The position numbers and the translations under genes were made by a program. This document shows positions 8,634 through 18,319 of a stretch of DNA of 22,132 nucleotides, piece after piece. The notes beneath the pieces are model-generated. The model saw only the letters and a program-made list of their open reading frames with translations, did not search any database and was not told the DNA's origin. The stretch covers positions 102,393 through 124,524 of the forward strand of contig MNCI01036279.1 in the NCBI GenBank assembly GCA_015680685.1. Direction: 5' to 3'. How positions within the stretch are numbered: the first letter of the stretch is position 1; each line of letters begins with the position of its first letter. This DNA comes from Gnetum montanum. Lineage: Eukaryota > Streptophyta > Gnetopsida > Gnetales > Gnetaceae.

Positions 8634-11045
8634 ATGCCTTCTTCTCATAAGATAAACTCACCACCTAAGGACCACACACGAGGCAGTCGGAAAGATAAAA
8701 CACATAATCAAAATCAACCAAGTCCTAAACAATATAAGATGACATATACTCATCCCGATGAGTATATTCCAGACATCACTTTTATCCTCCATCAAGACGA
8801 GTAGCTTCGGTGGAGAGATTTGCAAGGTAACATTGTGTTACCCCGAGATCGATCAATCTCGCACATGCTTTTCCTTGCCTTGGCACAGATAGGCATGACT
8901 GAACTATATGCTGAATATGTTGCAGAAGGTTTTGACATGAGGGATTATTATCCCACAGATGCCCAACATATGAGAGACTTAAGGCAGGAGAGTCAACATA
9001 CTTTTCTAAAGGGCAAAGCCCCACACGTCCTTAGCGAAATAGGAGATGAGGAACCCCTTATCATGGGTTCTTTAGCAAAAGATGTTTTTCCTCCTAATGA
9101 TGGTAAGGAGGCTGAGTATCAGAACCTATGATCAATGATACATATCCTTGGTTTTGATGCCCGTGAACACCAACTGTTCATAGAGGGAACAACCACTTAT
9201 GCTAAGGATAAGCACTTAGATCGTCACCATGATCGGGGCCGTAGCAGCCGAAGAGAAGGCAAGAAACATCATCATGGCGATGGTTCCCCTTCTTCTTCCC
9301 CTCCTTCACATCACTCATCCTCTCCTTCCACATCTAGGCGTAGCCACCATGAACATAAAGGTGAGGATAAAAGTAAGAAAGACGAAAGACCACAACAGGA
9401 AAGTCGAGAGAGAGAACAAGGGCAAGGACGTAGGGAGAGTAGGGAACAACACAAACATCACAGGAATCATGAAAGAGACAATCATGAAGAGCCCCTACTC
9501 GCAACCTGAAGTATGCTTGACATTACGAAGGCAGTTAGGATTCCCATAAGGCATTTAAAGGATAGTTGGATCAAACGATTAGACATGAACAACATCCCAC
9601 GATTTGAAGGGGGATACAGTGTTGATCCGCAAAATCATTTACAGGCATTCCAAGATGCCTATGCCTTGCAGAATATAGAAAATGAGTGGCAAAAACTTAA
9701 GTTGTTCCCAAGGACACTCACCAAAGAAGCAGAGAGCTGGTACCAGTCTTTAGAATCGGAAATCATTAGGAGGTGGAGTACGATGCTAGAACTGTTCAAC
9801 GAAAAGTATCAAACGTACTCCAGAGTGTCCAATTTGCATAAGCAGATCCAAGGCTAGAAGCAAGGTACATATGAACCCTTGGATGCTGCCATGGCCCGCT
9901 ATTACACCTTGGTACATCATTGCCCAGGCCATGGGTACACTCAGCGGGATCAACTTCACCACATCGTGGATGGGCTAAGGCATGAAACTAAAAGAACCCT
10001 TGGAACTTACGCCCAAGGGAGACTCTCACAACTTAGAGCCCATGAAGTACGTAGCTTGTTGGAGCAAGTAGCAAAAGAAGAGGGTGAACTACACAAAAGG
10101 GAAATTGCAGAAGAGTATAACCGTGATCCCTCCCTTCGAAAGAAGGGAGTGAAATTTTGTGATGAAGAGGATGAGTCGCCACTCAAAGAGTTGGTGAATA
10201 GAAAGACCTTGCCACTTCAAAAAATCACAACCGAAATAGCGGCTAAGGTATATGACGTGTGGTGTTCCTTAGACTCTAAAATTGAAACTGTCTTAAAAAT
10301 TGTCGAAGAGTCTAAGGTTGAACAAAGTAGTGACAAAGGTAAGAAAAAGTGGAGAGATTTAGACCCTGCACATAACAAGGGTAAGGAAAAAATCACTAAC
10401 TCAAATGTGGTTGTGGATTTGGATTTAGACGATGACAATGGATGTGAGATCTACCATTATGACCATCCTAAGGGATGTAGCCCCATCATCTCACATCTAC
10501 AGGAGTCTGGGGTGTGTGCGCTTAATCCAAGACCCAACCAATGGCAAACACCCCGAAGGTTACCTTATCCACATGGTAACCCAAGGAAGTTCTACCAACC
10601 CTTAACGTATTATCCAAGTGGAACTCTACCACAGCCCATTGGATAGCATCAGCAATGGCAATACCCACAGTCATGGGGGATGCCATCGTCGAAACAACAG
10701 TACCCTTATCGGCAGCCTAATCCCTATGGTTATTATGGGTAGCAGCTGATTTCCCCAGGTGACACTATAGGTCACATAAACCCTCCACATTACTACCAAT
10801 TTCAGGAGTACTTTAGGACTCCTTTCCTTTCAGGAAATGCTCCATACCCACACTATCCTCCAATTCCATCCACATCTCTTGTGCCAGTAGCCCCACCGCC
10901 AACTGCTCCAACAAAGCCTAAAGTAAACCCCACTGAACTGCGATAACCCAACACTGCAAAGTCTTCCAAACCTCCAATATCAGTTGGTTCTAAAAATCAT
11001 ACACCAAAAAGACCCTTCCTTAGGATCAACAATCCAACTAAGCCT
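8634..11045 (+). pseudogene. gag: Gag polyprotein of copy A, with Tyr/Pro/Gln-rich linker
   Basis: One reading frame runs from the ATG at 8634 through protease to about 12035, broken only by point stops (TAG 8802, TGA 9129, TGA 9507, TAG 9855, TAG 10644, and others near 10740 and 10944). Regions in order, by codon: basic start; a segment with LRWRDLQGN around 57-66; a His/Ser/Arg/Lys-rich block at about 183-288; and a capsid-like domain from about 319, with IPRFEGGYSVDPQNHLQAFQ, KLKLFPRTL and ESWYQSL. Next come a predicted helical part and an acidic block ending in CEIYHYDHPKGCSP (10443 on). The last part is a linker rich in Tyr, Pro and Gln. No CCHC zinc knuckle is seen. Gag would form virus-like particles in the cytoplasm. 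The start was chosen because copy B has an ATG in the same context. Confidence 0.82.
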
Positions 11046-11735
11046 TTGCCTTCACAAGTGGTTGAGCATCCTAATACCCCCATACCAAATAAGATTTCTG
11101 GAAACCCTTCAATAGAGAAATTGTGTCCAATGCATACAGTTATGTTAACACATACCATAACCAACTGGATCAAGGTCGGCCACCTTCCAAAGAAATTATC
11201 AGATCCGGGAGTTCCCCTAGTTTACCTCCAAGTCGTTGGGAATGAACCCCATAAGGCTCTCCTCGACTCAGGTTCTGGGGTCAACTTAATCTCACAAGAA
11301 CTGTATAAAACCTGGAACCTGCCTCCACTCAAGAAGAGCAATGTTTGCCTAGAGCTGGCTAACCAATCCATCACTGTTCTTTTGGGACAGGTTGAGGATA
11401 TTATTACCACTATCGATGGATGGTCATATCCAGCTGATTTCCTAGTGATCCAAATAAACAATGACAAAGGGGATTTCCCAATTATAATGGGAAGGGCATG
11501 GCTGAATACAATCGACGCACGCTTAGGAATCCACAACCTTTTCCTACAAATATCCAAGATAAATACTTTTGGGAAAATTGAGAGGAAAAGAGTTCCATGC
11601 ATCGCATATAGTGACACAGGGTGTCATTGCGTGCAGAAGTCATGGGTAATGCGAAGTTTAACATTGCCTGCATGTAATCGGTATGCACAGGATGTTGACA
11701 TCCAAAAGTGCCTATACACGATAGCCACACAATAA
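11046..11735 (+). pseudogene. Aspartic protease domain of copy A
   Basis: Retropepsin-type domain that cleaves the polyprotein. The open stretch (229 codons) has the active-site motif LLDSGSGVNLIS at about 11256-11291. It is followed by LELANQSI, the flap-side region, and FPIIMGRAWLNTI near 11476-11512, which matches the second conserved retropepsin block of plant Ty3/gypsy elements. The frame continues from gag, so it was probably made as a gag-pol fusion. The ATG at 11046 is not a natural start. Stop codons follow at 11733 and shortly after. The catalytic Asp is present in the sequence. Confidence 0.82.
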
Positions 11736-11753
11736 GAAAACACCTAGTGGCTA

Positions 11754-12035
11754 ATGGCTGATAAAGAGAGCAACTCGACAACCTGCATGAAACTAGCTGA
11801 GGGAATAACTAGTGCTTACAACAAAATCACAGACGTATTAGAGCAAGTCCATTGCCAACTTCCAGCCCTTAACTCCGAAAACACTAATTGGGAAAAGTTG
11901 GAGATTCCTGAAGAGTTTAAACAAGAGCCCCTAGATTTAAAATCGTTGCCCACCGGTTTGGAATACGTGACCCTTAAAAATGGAAAATTGGTGATCATCA
12001 ATGCAAAGCACCCAAGCAAAAAGAAAATTTGCTAA
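11754..12035 (+). pseudogene. Protease-RT linker of copy A
   Basis: Same frame as gag and protease. It contains an EEFKQEPLDLKSLPTGLEYV-like block and ends in Lys-rich sequence. Athila-type polyproteins carry a similar 'LK.LP.HL.Y.FL' stretch just ahead of RT, so I place it as the N-terminal lead-in to RT. After 12035 the frame shifts by two, showing an indel near 12000-12040. Confidence 0.6.
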
Positions 12036-13030
12036 AGGTGATAAACAAGTGGTCAACAGCATTTTCCTGGTCATACCCTAAACTAACCGAAATTGATCCT
12101 AGGATATGCCAGCATAGGATTTACAGAGACCCCTCTATGAAGCCTCGCAAGCAACCCCAGAGGTGATTGAACCCAAAGTTAAAATAAATAGTGAAAGAGG
12201 AGCTAGAGCAGCTTCTCAAGGCTGGGTTCATTTACCCTATTGCTGATAGCGAATGTGTTAGTCCTCTTGTCATTGTACCGAAAAAAGAAGGTAAATGGAG
12301 AGTATGTATAGATTTTAGGCTATTAAATATTGTAACATTCAAAGACCACTTCCCTTTGCCATTTGTTGACCAAGTCTTAGACACTATAATAGGGCATCGC
12401 TATTACAGTTTTCTGGATGGATATAGTGGGTACAACCAAATACGAATTGTGTTAGAAGACCAAGCCAAGACAATGTTCACCAATCCTTGGGGAATGCTTG
12501 CATATAAAAAAATGCCTTTTGGCTTATGCAATGCACCTGTCATGTTTCAATGATTAGTTCTAAGAATCTTTCAACAGTAAATAGGTAATGGAGTAGAAGT
12601 CTTCATGGATGACTTCTCCACTTATGGGACGAGCTTTGATCAAGCCCTCGACCAGTTAGAGTAAGTATTGAAATGATGTGTTGAAACCAACCTTAAGCTC
12701 AATTGGCAAAAGAGTCATTTAATGGTTCAAGAGGGCATCGTACTGGGGTACAAAATTTCACAATTGGGAATTGAGGTGGATCGAGAAAAAATTAAAGTCA
12801 TCCAAGGAATTACCTGACAACCAAAGACTGTTAAAGACATTAGGTCATTCCTTGAACACACTGGCTACTACAGGAGGTTTATCGTGAACTTCTCCAAAGT
12901 TTCCAAACTGTTGGTAGAATTAACAAAAAAAGATGCACCATTTGAATGGACCAGGGAATGTGAACGAGCATTCCAAACTCTCAAACAAAGGCTTGTGGAA
13001 ACTCCCATTCTACAGGCCCCTGATTAGTCC
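12036..13030 (+). pseudogene. Reverse transcriptase domain of copy A
   Basis: The new frame starts with FSWSYPKLTEIDPRICQHRI, typical of the Athila lead into RT. The core is KEELEQLLKAGFIYPI, SPLVIVPKK, WRVCIDFRLLN, FPLPFVDQVLD, FLDGYSGYNQI, MPFGLCNAPVMFQ and the catalytic VFMDDFSTYG near 12600-12630. Then come the connection part (EVDREKIKVI, FLEHTGYYRRFI) and LTKKDAPFEW. All catalytic Asp residues appear kept. Stops interrupt at about 12551, 12581, 12661, 12674 and 12815, several explicable as CGA-to-TGA. This enzyme would copy element RNA to DNA inside Gag particles. Confidence 0.9.
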
Positions 13031-13400
13031 AGGCCATTCCATATCATGACCGATGCATCTAACTACGCATTAGGAGCTGTACTGACACAATTAGATGAAC
13101 AAAAACGACCTTATTACATCCACTGTGCCAGTAAGAGTATCACCAGTGCACAACTTAACTACACGACTACAGAAAAGGAATTAATGGTTGTAGTGTTTGC
13201 ACTGGATAAATTTAGGCACTATGTATTGGGTTACAAATTATACATCCATACAGATCATAGTGCAATTCGGTTCCTTATGAACAAGCCAACGGTTAGCCCA
13301 CGTATTATACGTTGACTGGTGATTCTTCAGGAGTTCGACTAAACCATAGTAAACCGCAAAGGCACAGAGAATGTAGTTGCCGATCACCTATCTCAGTTGC
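13031..13400 (+). pseudogene. RNase H domain of copy A
   Basis: Continues in the RT frame: MTDASNYALGAVL (first catalytic Asp), YTTTEKELM (Glu), YIHTDHSAIRFLMNK (Asp) and GTENVVADHLSQL (last Asp), so the four acidic residues look intact. Stops lie at 13025 (just before the domain), 13313 and 13340. The domain removes the RNA strand during reverse transcription. I saw no second, archaeal-type RNase H, which some Tat elements have. Confidence 0.85.
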
Positions 13401-14847
13401 GGTGGGACAACAAAGAGGATGAATACGCTGTATCTAACCATTTTCCTGATGAAACCCTCTTTGCTAGTGTAGTAAATAATCAACCCATAGAAATAAATTG
13501 GTATAGTAGCATTCTTACCTATCTCACTTCCCAACAAATACCACAGGAGTTGGACTTTAGGAAGAAACAATAGTTTCTTCACAAAACCAAGTACTTCATG
13601 GAAATCAAGGGACAACTTTATAAAGTCTACCCTGATGGCTTAGTTCGATGGTGTGTGCCCAATCAAGATCAATTAAAAGTTCTCCAGGATGTTCATGAGG
13701 GCACCTGTGGGGGTCATTATGCTGGGAGATGAACGGCTACTAAGGTTCTGCTTGCAGGATATTATTGGCCAACATTTATAAAGATGCCCATCATTTCACC
13801 CAATCCTGTGAGCGCTGCCAATGTGATGGGGAAATGACTGCTAGAATGGAGGGTCCACAATAATGGGTTCAGCCTTTAGAACCCTTCGATATCTGGGGAA
13901 TAGATTTTATGGGACCGATTACACCAATGTCCAATAGAAAAGCGTATATAATCGTTGCTATTGATTACTTAACCAAATGGGATGAATAAGCTGCTGTAAC
14001 AGATTGCACATCATCTACAGCTGCACGATTTGTACAACAACAAATTGTTAACAGGTTTGGTGTGCCACGTGCGCTCATTTCTGATAATAGAACACATTTT
14101 ACAGGTGCAACCTTTCGGAAACTGATGCAACACTTAGGGGTAGAGCATAAACTGATCACACCTTACCACCCCCAAGCTAATGGTCAAGCCAAGGTTACTA
14201 ATAGGGAGATTACATGAATATTAACATGAACAATTAGCAAATTTAGGCAAGATTGGAGCATGAAACTGAACGATGCTCTTTGGGCGTATCGTTCCATTTG
14301 GAAGCTCCCTACTGGATATTCTCCCTATGAGTTAGTGTATGAGAAACTTCCAAAACTCTCCATACAGAATGAGCTCCGTGCACTGTCCATGGCTTGTGAA
14401 CTTCACCTGAATCTCGACCTAGCACAAAAACAATGGTTAGCAACTTTAAATGTGTTAGACGAGAATAGATTGGTTGCACTATCGTTAAATGAGTTGCACA
14501 AGGCACACAGTAAACAGCATCATGACTTAAGGATCCAAAGGTTTAGTTACCAACCCAGAGATAAGATCCTTTATTGGAACCCCACGCATGTAACCCAATG
14601 TACAAAGTTTCAAACCTTATGGGAAGGACCTTATATTATTCATACTACCTTCCCCTCTGGAGCCATGATGATATATAAGCCTAACAGCCTAGATAAAAGG
14701 TTATTGGTTAATGTACAACAAACAAAACCTTTCCATGCACCTGCGATAGCCAGTACAAGTTCCACCTCCACCAGCGGACAACCTCGCTCATTATTTCGGA
14801 TCTCTCCCTCACAACTCAGTCATGGGGGAGATGGCCACCTATGCTAA
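13401..14847 (+). pseudogene. Integrase of copy A
   Basis: After a connector there is the zinc-binding region (HEGTCGGHYAGR near 13695; CERCQ near 13812), then the catalytic core. The first Asp is in [11 protein letters not shown] (about 13888-13920). The second is in ALISDNRTHF (about 14075-14100), where DG is usual. In place of the catalytic Glu there is Lys, in ANGQAKVTNREI near 14180-14215. A C-terminal GPY/F module (LWEGPYIIHTTFPSGAM, about 14618-14668) follows. No chromodomain is visible. A one-base loss near 13773 shifts the frame, and stops lie at about 13730, 13862, 13987 and 14215. The last 195 codons from 14260 are open. Confidence 0.88.
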
Positions 14848-14959
14848 TCATATGGGGCCCTAAGTTCTTTTTTCAATTTTTGTTTTACACATTTTTGTTT
14901 TACAAATTTCTTTAAATTTTCTAATTTTTGTTTTACAACATCATTATACTTTCCCAATT

Positions 14960-14977
14960 TGTGTGTGTGTGTGTGTT
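14960..14977. repeat. (GT)n microsatellite
   Basis: Eight to nine GT units in the 3' spacer. A simple-sequence tract without other obvious meaning. Confidence 0.85.
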
Positions 14978-15463
14978 CCACCATGTAAGTTTGTCCCATA
15001 ATAAGCATTCTTCATGATGGTATGAACTGTTTTCATATTGATTTCTAATATTTGATTTTTACCTTTAAGTCACAATGTTGATACTAAGGTATGTTTCTTT
15101 TGATATGGCACGCAATGAGACCACTTCATCTATCCATCCACCCGTTTCTATGGTCTCTCTCGGCTTGGAAATGTACAATCCCCTTCTAATAAGAACTTAA
15201 ACAAATAAGTGACTAGGCATTTCTCAAACTAAGGAAGGACTCATGGATTGAAAAGGGTGTGACTTCAAAGGAACTTGATGCTTTTTTGTTGGTCATTCTC
15301 TTGGGTGCTTGAATGTTTCTTCTTGAGTTTTCTTTTCGTTCCGCTGTTACCCAACTATTAGAATCTGAGACAATAAAAATAATCAAGTCTTTGCATGGTG
15401 TGGTTCTCATGCATAAAAACACAAAAAAAAACCCCAAGTGAGAATTCAAAGCATACCCCTTAG

Positions 15464-15673
15464 ATGAATAAACTTGGGCTACAAGCACTGGTTATGGAAC
15501 CAAAAGTGTTCCCTCTAACTAAGGCCCTTCTCGCTTCCCATTCTCTCCTTTGTTTCGTCGGAATGGTGGTGGCTCTTGGAGCATGCATTCTTGTTGCCCA
15601 AGTGGATGGTTTAACTGAATGCTTTGATGAGAAGTCACTGGATGTGATTGGTTTGAGGCTGGAGTTGGAATGA
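15464..15673 (+). CDS. Small ORF with one hydrophobic segment in the 3' spacer
   Basis: 69 codons from ATG. Residues about 26-47 (SHSLLCFVGMVVALGACILV) form one likely membrane segment. Its position between pol and the 3' LTR is where Athila-type elements can carry an env-like gene, so it could be a remnant. It is short, has no other env feature and is not open in the copy C spacer. It may well be chance. I do not assign a function. Confidence 0.2.
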   Translation: MNKLGLQALVMEPKVFPLTKALLASHSLLCFVGMVVALGACILVAQVDGLTECFDEKSLDVIGLRLELE

Positions 15674-16694
15674 TATTTGCCAAGTCACATTAATCATTAA
15701 ACATACAAGGGGCTGTACACCACCTTGTTCTTGGGATTCCATTCCATTCTCTTTTCTCTATCCTTCTTTCCATTGTTCACCTCATTGTCGATTGTATCAT
15801 TAGTGTATATATTGTGGTTAATGCATTATTTTCTTTTTGGTAAATTCTTGTGGTTAAGACTTTAACTCTTGTGCCAAATGAAATTCCCAGGGCCTACGGA
15901 CTCTTTGAATGTGGGTTTGTTAGGGAATTAAGGGCATGAGCCTTCTTTGGGGAGGACCCACTGACATTCCTATTTGGAGCATTAGTTAAATTCTTTCCCT
16001 TAACATTTTGCAATTAATTTTGTTTTTTTTCCTTTCCATCTTGACATCCATTTCATCGATGCCATAGTTGTCCCTTTTTATCTATCTTTCTTACTCCTTT
16101 TCTTTTTCCATTCTAACGCTACCGGAGGTTCACAATTCGTCATGGGGATATGGGGCCTAATTTTTTCGATTTTCTCCTAGCCCCGAAATTTTTGATTTTC
16201 TTCCTAACCCCTACACCTCGATAGTCATCATTAATATATTCCCAAATCCATATCAGCCATACCACAACCTAGCCAATGGACCTACATCGAAGCAAGGTAT
16301 TAATAACATGATGATTCATTTACCCTGCTAATATATGATTGTGTTGTGTGTGCAGATGGTAGACATACAGCAACAGATTGGATCTGGAGTAAACACTTGG
16401 AATGGAGCAGCATTGAAGTAGCTATGCAAGGAGCAAGATCGATGGCGCGCTTACGGATGGACAACGAAGGCACAATCTTGGCATTGGCAACAACAACACT
16501 TCTTTCTCTCTCTTTCTCAGCTACCAACAAAGGCCTAATATCATTGTAATAAGGTGTTCACCCTTGTTGTCATGAACACCAATTTTGTCAAGTCTTGTAA
16601 TAATGATCCGTTCACATGTCATCCCATTAGTTCCATTCCCCTCAATAATCCCATACCTACCTGATATTATTGTAAGGAACTCAAGGACGAGTTT

Positions 16695-16713
16695 TTATTC
16701 AGTCATGGCGGTA
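16695..16713 (+). other. Probable polypurine tract region before the 3' LTR
   Basis: TCAGTCATGGCGGTA precedes the LTR start TGATGAGACG. Plus-strand priming normally uses a purine-rich run here. The present sequence is only weakly purine-rich, but CAGTCATGGGGGAG near the end of pol (14817-14831) and GTCATGGGGATATGGGG near 16138 suggest the original was CATGGGGG-like. Confidence 0.4.
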
Positions 16714-16812
16714 TGATGAGACGCAATATCGCATGCACCGCAATATCGCATACGTGATATAGCATCGTCCCCTGCGATATTGCGTACGCGAGATCGTGGT
16801 CCATCACCAAAT

Positions 16813-16821
16813 CTATAAATA
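16813..16821 (+). promoter_or_regulatory. TATA box of the copy A 3' LTR
   Basis: CTATAAATA, the partner of 7520. In this position it could drive read-through transcription into antisense copia sequence, if active. Confidence 0.55.
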
Positions 16822-17070
16822 AGAGGCAGCACTCGCCTCATTTGGCATCCTAGGCTTAAAATATGGAAACTCTGGTAGTTTGATCACTACAGAGATAGAA
16901 TATTTTCCATGTGCCCGTAGTAGGAGTCCCCAAGTAAACGGATCTTTATTCGAGCAGCTTTGTTGTGTATGGCAATAAAGATGAGCTTTGTGGATAAACC
17001 TTGCAGTGCATAGAATAGGCTTATTACATGTTATTTCCTACTTGTCATTTATTACATGCATTAGCGAGGC

Positions 17071-17365
17071 ATGAGTACGACTTGATTACGAGCATTGACG
17101 AATGTGTACGGCTAATCAAGGAATCGACTACTCATCGCGATTAGTCTCTCTTATCCTTATCTCCTAGAACGTGGGATGAGTACGACTTGATTACGAGCAT
17201 CTACAGATGTGTACGGCTAGTCAAGGAATCGGCTACTCATCGCGATTAGTCTTTCTCACCCTTATCTCCTAGTATGTGGGATGAGTACAACTTGATTACG
17301 AGCATCTACGGATGTGTACGGCTAGTCAAGGAATCAGTTTCTCATCACATTTAGGCTAGTTAAGT
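17071..17365 (+). repeat. 105-bp tandem repeat in the 3' LTR
   Basis: Units start with ATGAGTAC at 17071, 17176 and 17281. Compared with the first two units of the 5' LTR I count ten differences in 210 bases, all transitions. Confidence 0.85.
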
Positions 17366-17570
17366 GCCTCAGTACGACCACTTCTAGAACTTGCGTTACA
17401 TGTGGTGATCCCAGTAACGATTAGCATTTGGTAGCCACAGTTGCATAGTTCAGGGTGTGTACAGTAAGTGGGAACAGATGTTGACGCTAGTTAATTTAAA
17501 CTTAGTCCTTAGTTAGAGTTAACTAGTTTCTCAACCCTTCGCTCTTAGCATAGAAGACATAAAACCATAA

Positions 17571-18319
17571 CTAGTTTCTCCCCAGAAACACTTTTCAAGA
17601 TTAGATTTACTAAGCATACATCTATTTCATTTCATTAATGATCAATTGAAGCTCTCTGCTACTCCATTTTGTTTAGGAGTCCATAGAATGGTCTTTTTCC
17701 TTTGAATGTCTTATTTAAAAAAAACATTAAATTCATGTGAGCAAATCTCACCACCATTGTCAATTCTTAAACATTTTATTTTCTTTCCTAAATAATTCTA
17801 AATAAGAGCTTTGAATTTTATGAAACTTCCAAATAGTTCAAACTTATGTTTTAATAAATAGATTCGGCTCTTTCTAAGATAATCACCAATAAAAGAAACA
17901 TAATACATGGCACCTCCAAGAGAACTTGTTTTAATATCTTCAACTAGTTCACATACATCACTATGTATCAATTCTAATATTTAAAGAGATTCAACATTAA
18001 GTCTTTGAAAACTATGATGCCTCTGTTTACCATGTAGAAAATGATGGTAGAAATCCAAGAAATCTTTTGAAAACTTAAATTTTCCTTGCTTGAAAGGTTT
18101 CTTAAGTCTTTTTTCATCAAGATGTTCCATTCTTTTAGGCCACAAATCAATACTTGAATTTAAATTAATAACTTCAAATGCAATTAATTTTTGCTTTAAT
18201 GTCATAGCTTCTAATTTATATAACTTACCTATTTTAATTCTAGAAGCCAAAAGAGATGAACCATGCAGTATTGAACATTTTCCACCTCTAAAGATAATAG
18301 TTAGTCCTGCATCATCCAA
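17571..18319 (-). pseudogene. Copia GAG-pre-integrase and integrase core
   Basis: The minus strand from 18319 reads GLTIIFRGGKCSIL..GSSL, then LWPKRMEHLDEKRLKK, the copia GAG-pre-integrase motif (usual LWHKRLGHLN). The catalytic core follows: HSDVCELV (first Asp, near 17945), YYVSFIGDYLRKS, CLRIDNGGEICSHEF (second Asp, near 17770) and TPKQNGVAES (Glu, near 17670). It ends with CMLSKSNLEKCFWGE at the border with copy A. Stops occur near 17800, 17725 and 17645. The rest of integrase up to RT is not found on the other side of copy A. Confidence 0.85.

Larger units (their letters stand above)
14848..16713 (+). other. 3' non-coding spacer of copy A
   Basis: About 1.9 kb between pol and the 3' LTR. 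Athila-type elements often have a long spacer here, sometimes with an env-like ORF. It is AT-rich and pyrimidine-rich, with T runs at 14860-14940 and 16000-16120, and matches the copy C spacer in patches. I see no convincing gene. A 69-codon ORF is listed separately. Confidence 0.7.
7373..17567 (+). mobile_element. Athila-like Ty3/gypsy retrotransposon, copy A (nearly complete, dead)
   Basis: A 10.2-kb plus-strand element with two LTRs, primer-binding site, gag, aspartic protease, RT, RNase H, integrase and a long 3' spacer. RT before integrase defines Ty3/gypsy. The tRNA-Asp-type primer site, RT motifs such as VFMDDFSTYG, the absence of a chromodomain and the long 3' spacer point to the Athila/Tat branch, with Athila closer. 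It lies inside copia pol, which continues on both sides on the opposite strand. The 3' LTR lacks about its last 200 bp and no target-site duplication is visible, so the right border is a deletion. All reading frames are broken. Confidence 0.9.
16714..17567 (+). repeat. 3' LTR of copy A, truncated
   Basis: Aligns with 7373-8287 of the 5' LTR along its length. It has the palindrome cluster (16720-16800, lacking 48 bp), TATA at 16813, AATAAA at 16974 and three 105-bp units (17071, 17176, 17281). A 14-bp block near 16960 is also missing. It stops at AAAACCA/TAA, where the 5' LTR continues for about 200 more bases to its true end at 8488, so the last part is deleted. Confidence 0.87.

Noticed and set aside
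15213-15488. 91-codon minus-strand ORF in the 3' spacer
   Set aside because: Inside the copy A spacer, no recognisable motif, no counterpart in copy C. Treated as chance.
17568-17572. 5-bp target-site duplication for copy A
   Set aside because: The flank before the 5' LTR is GTACA and that after the 3' LTR border is TAACT; they do not match, and the LTR end is deleted.
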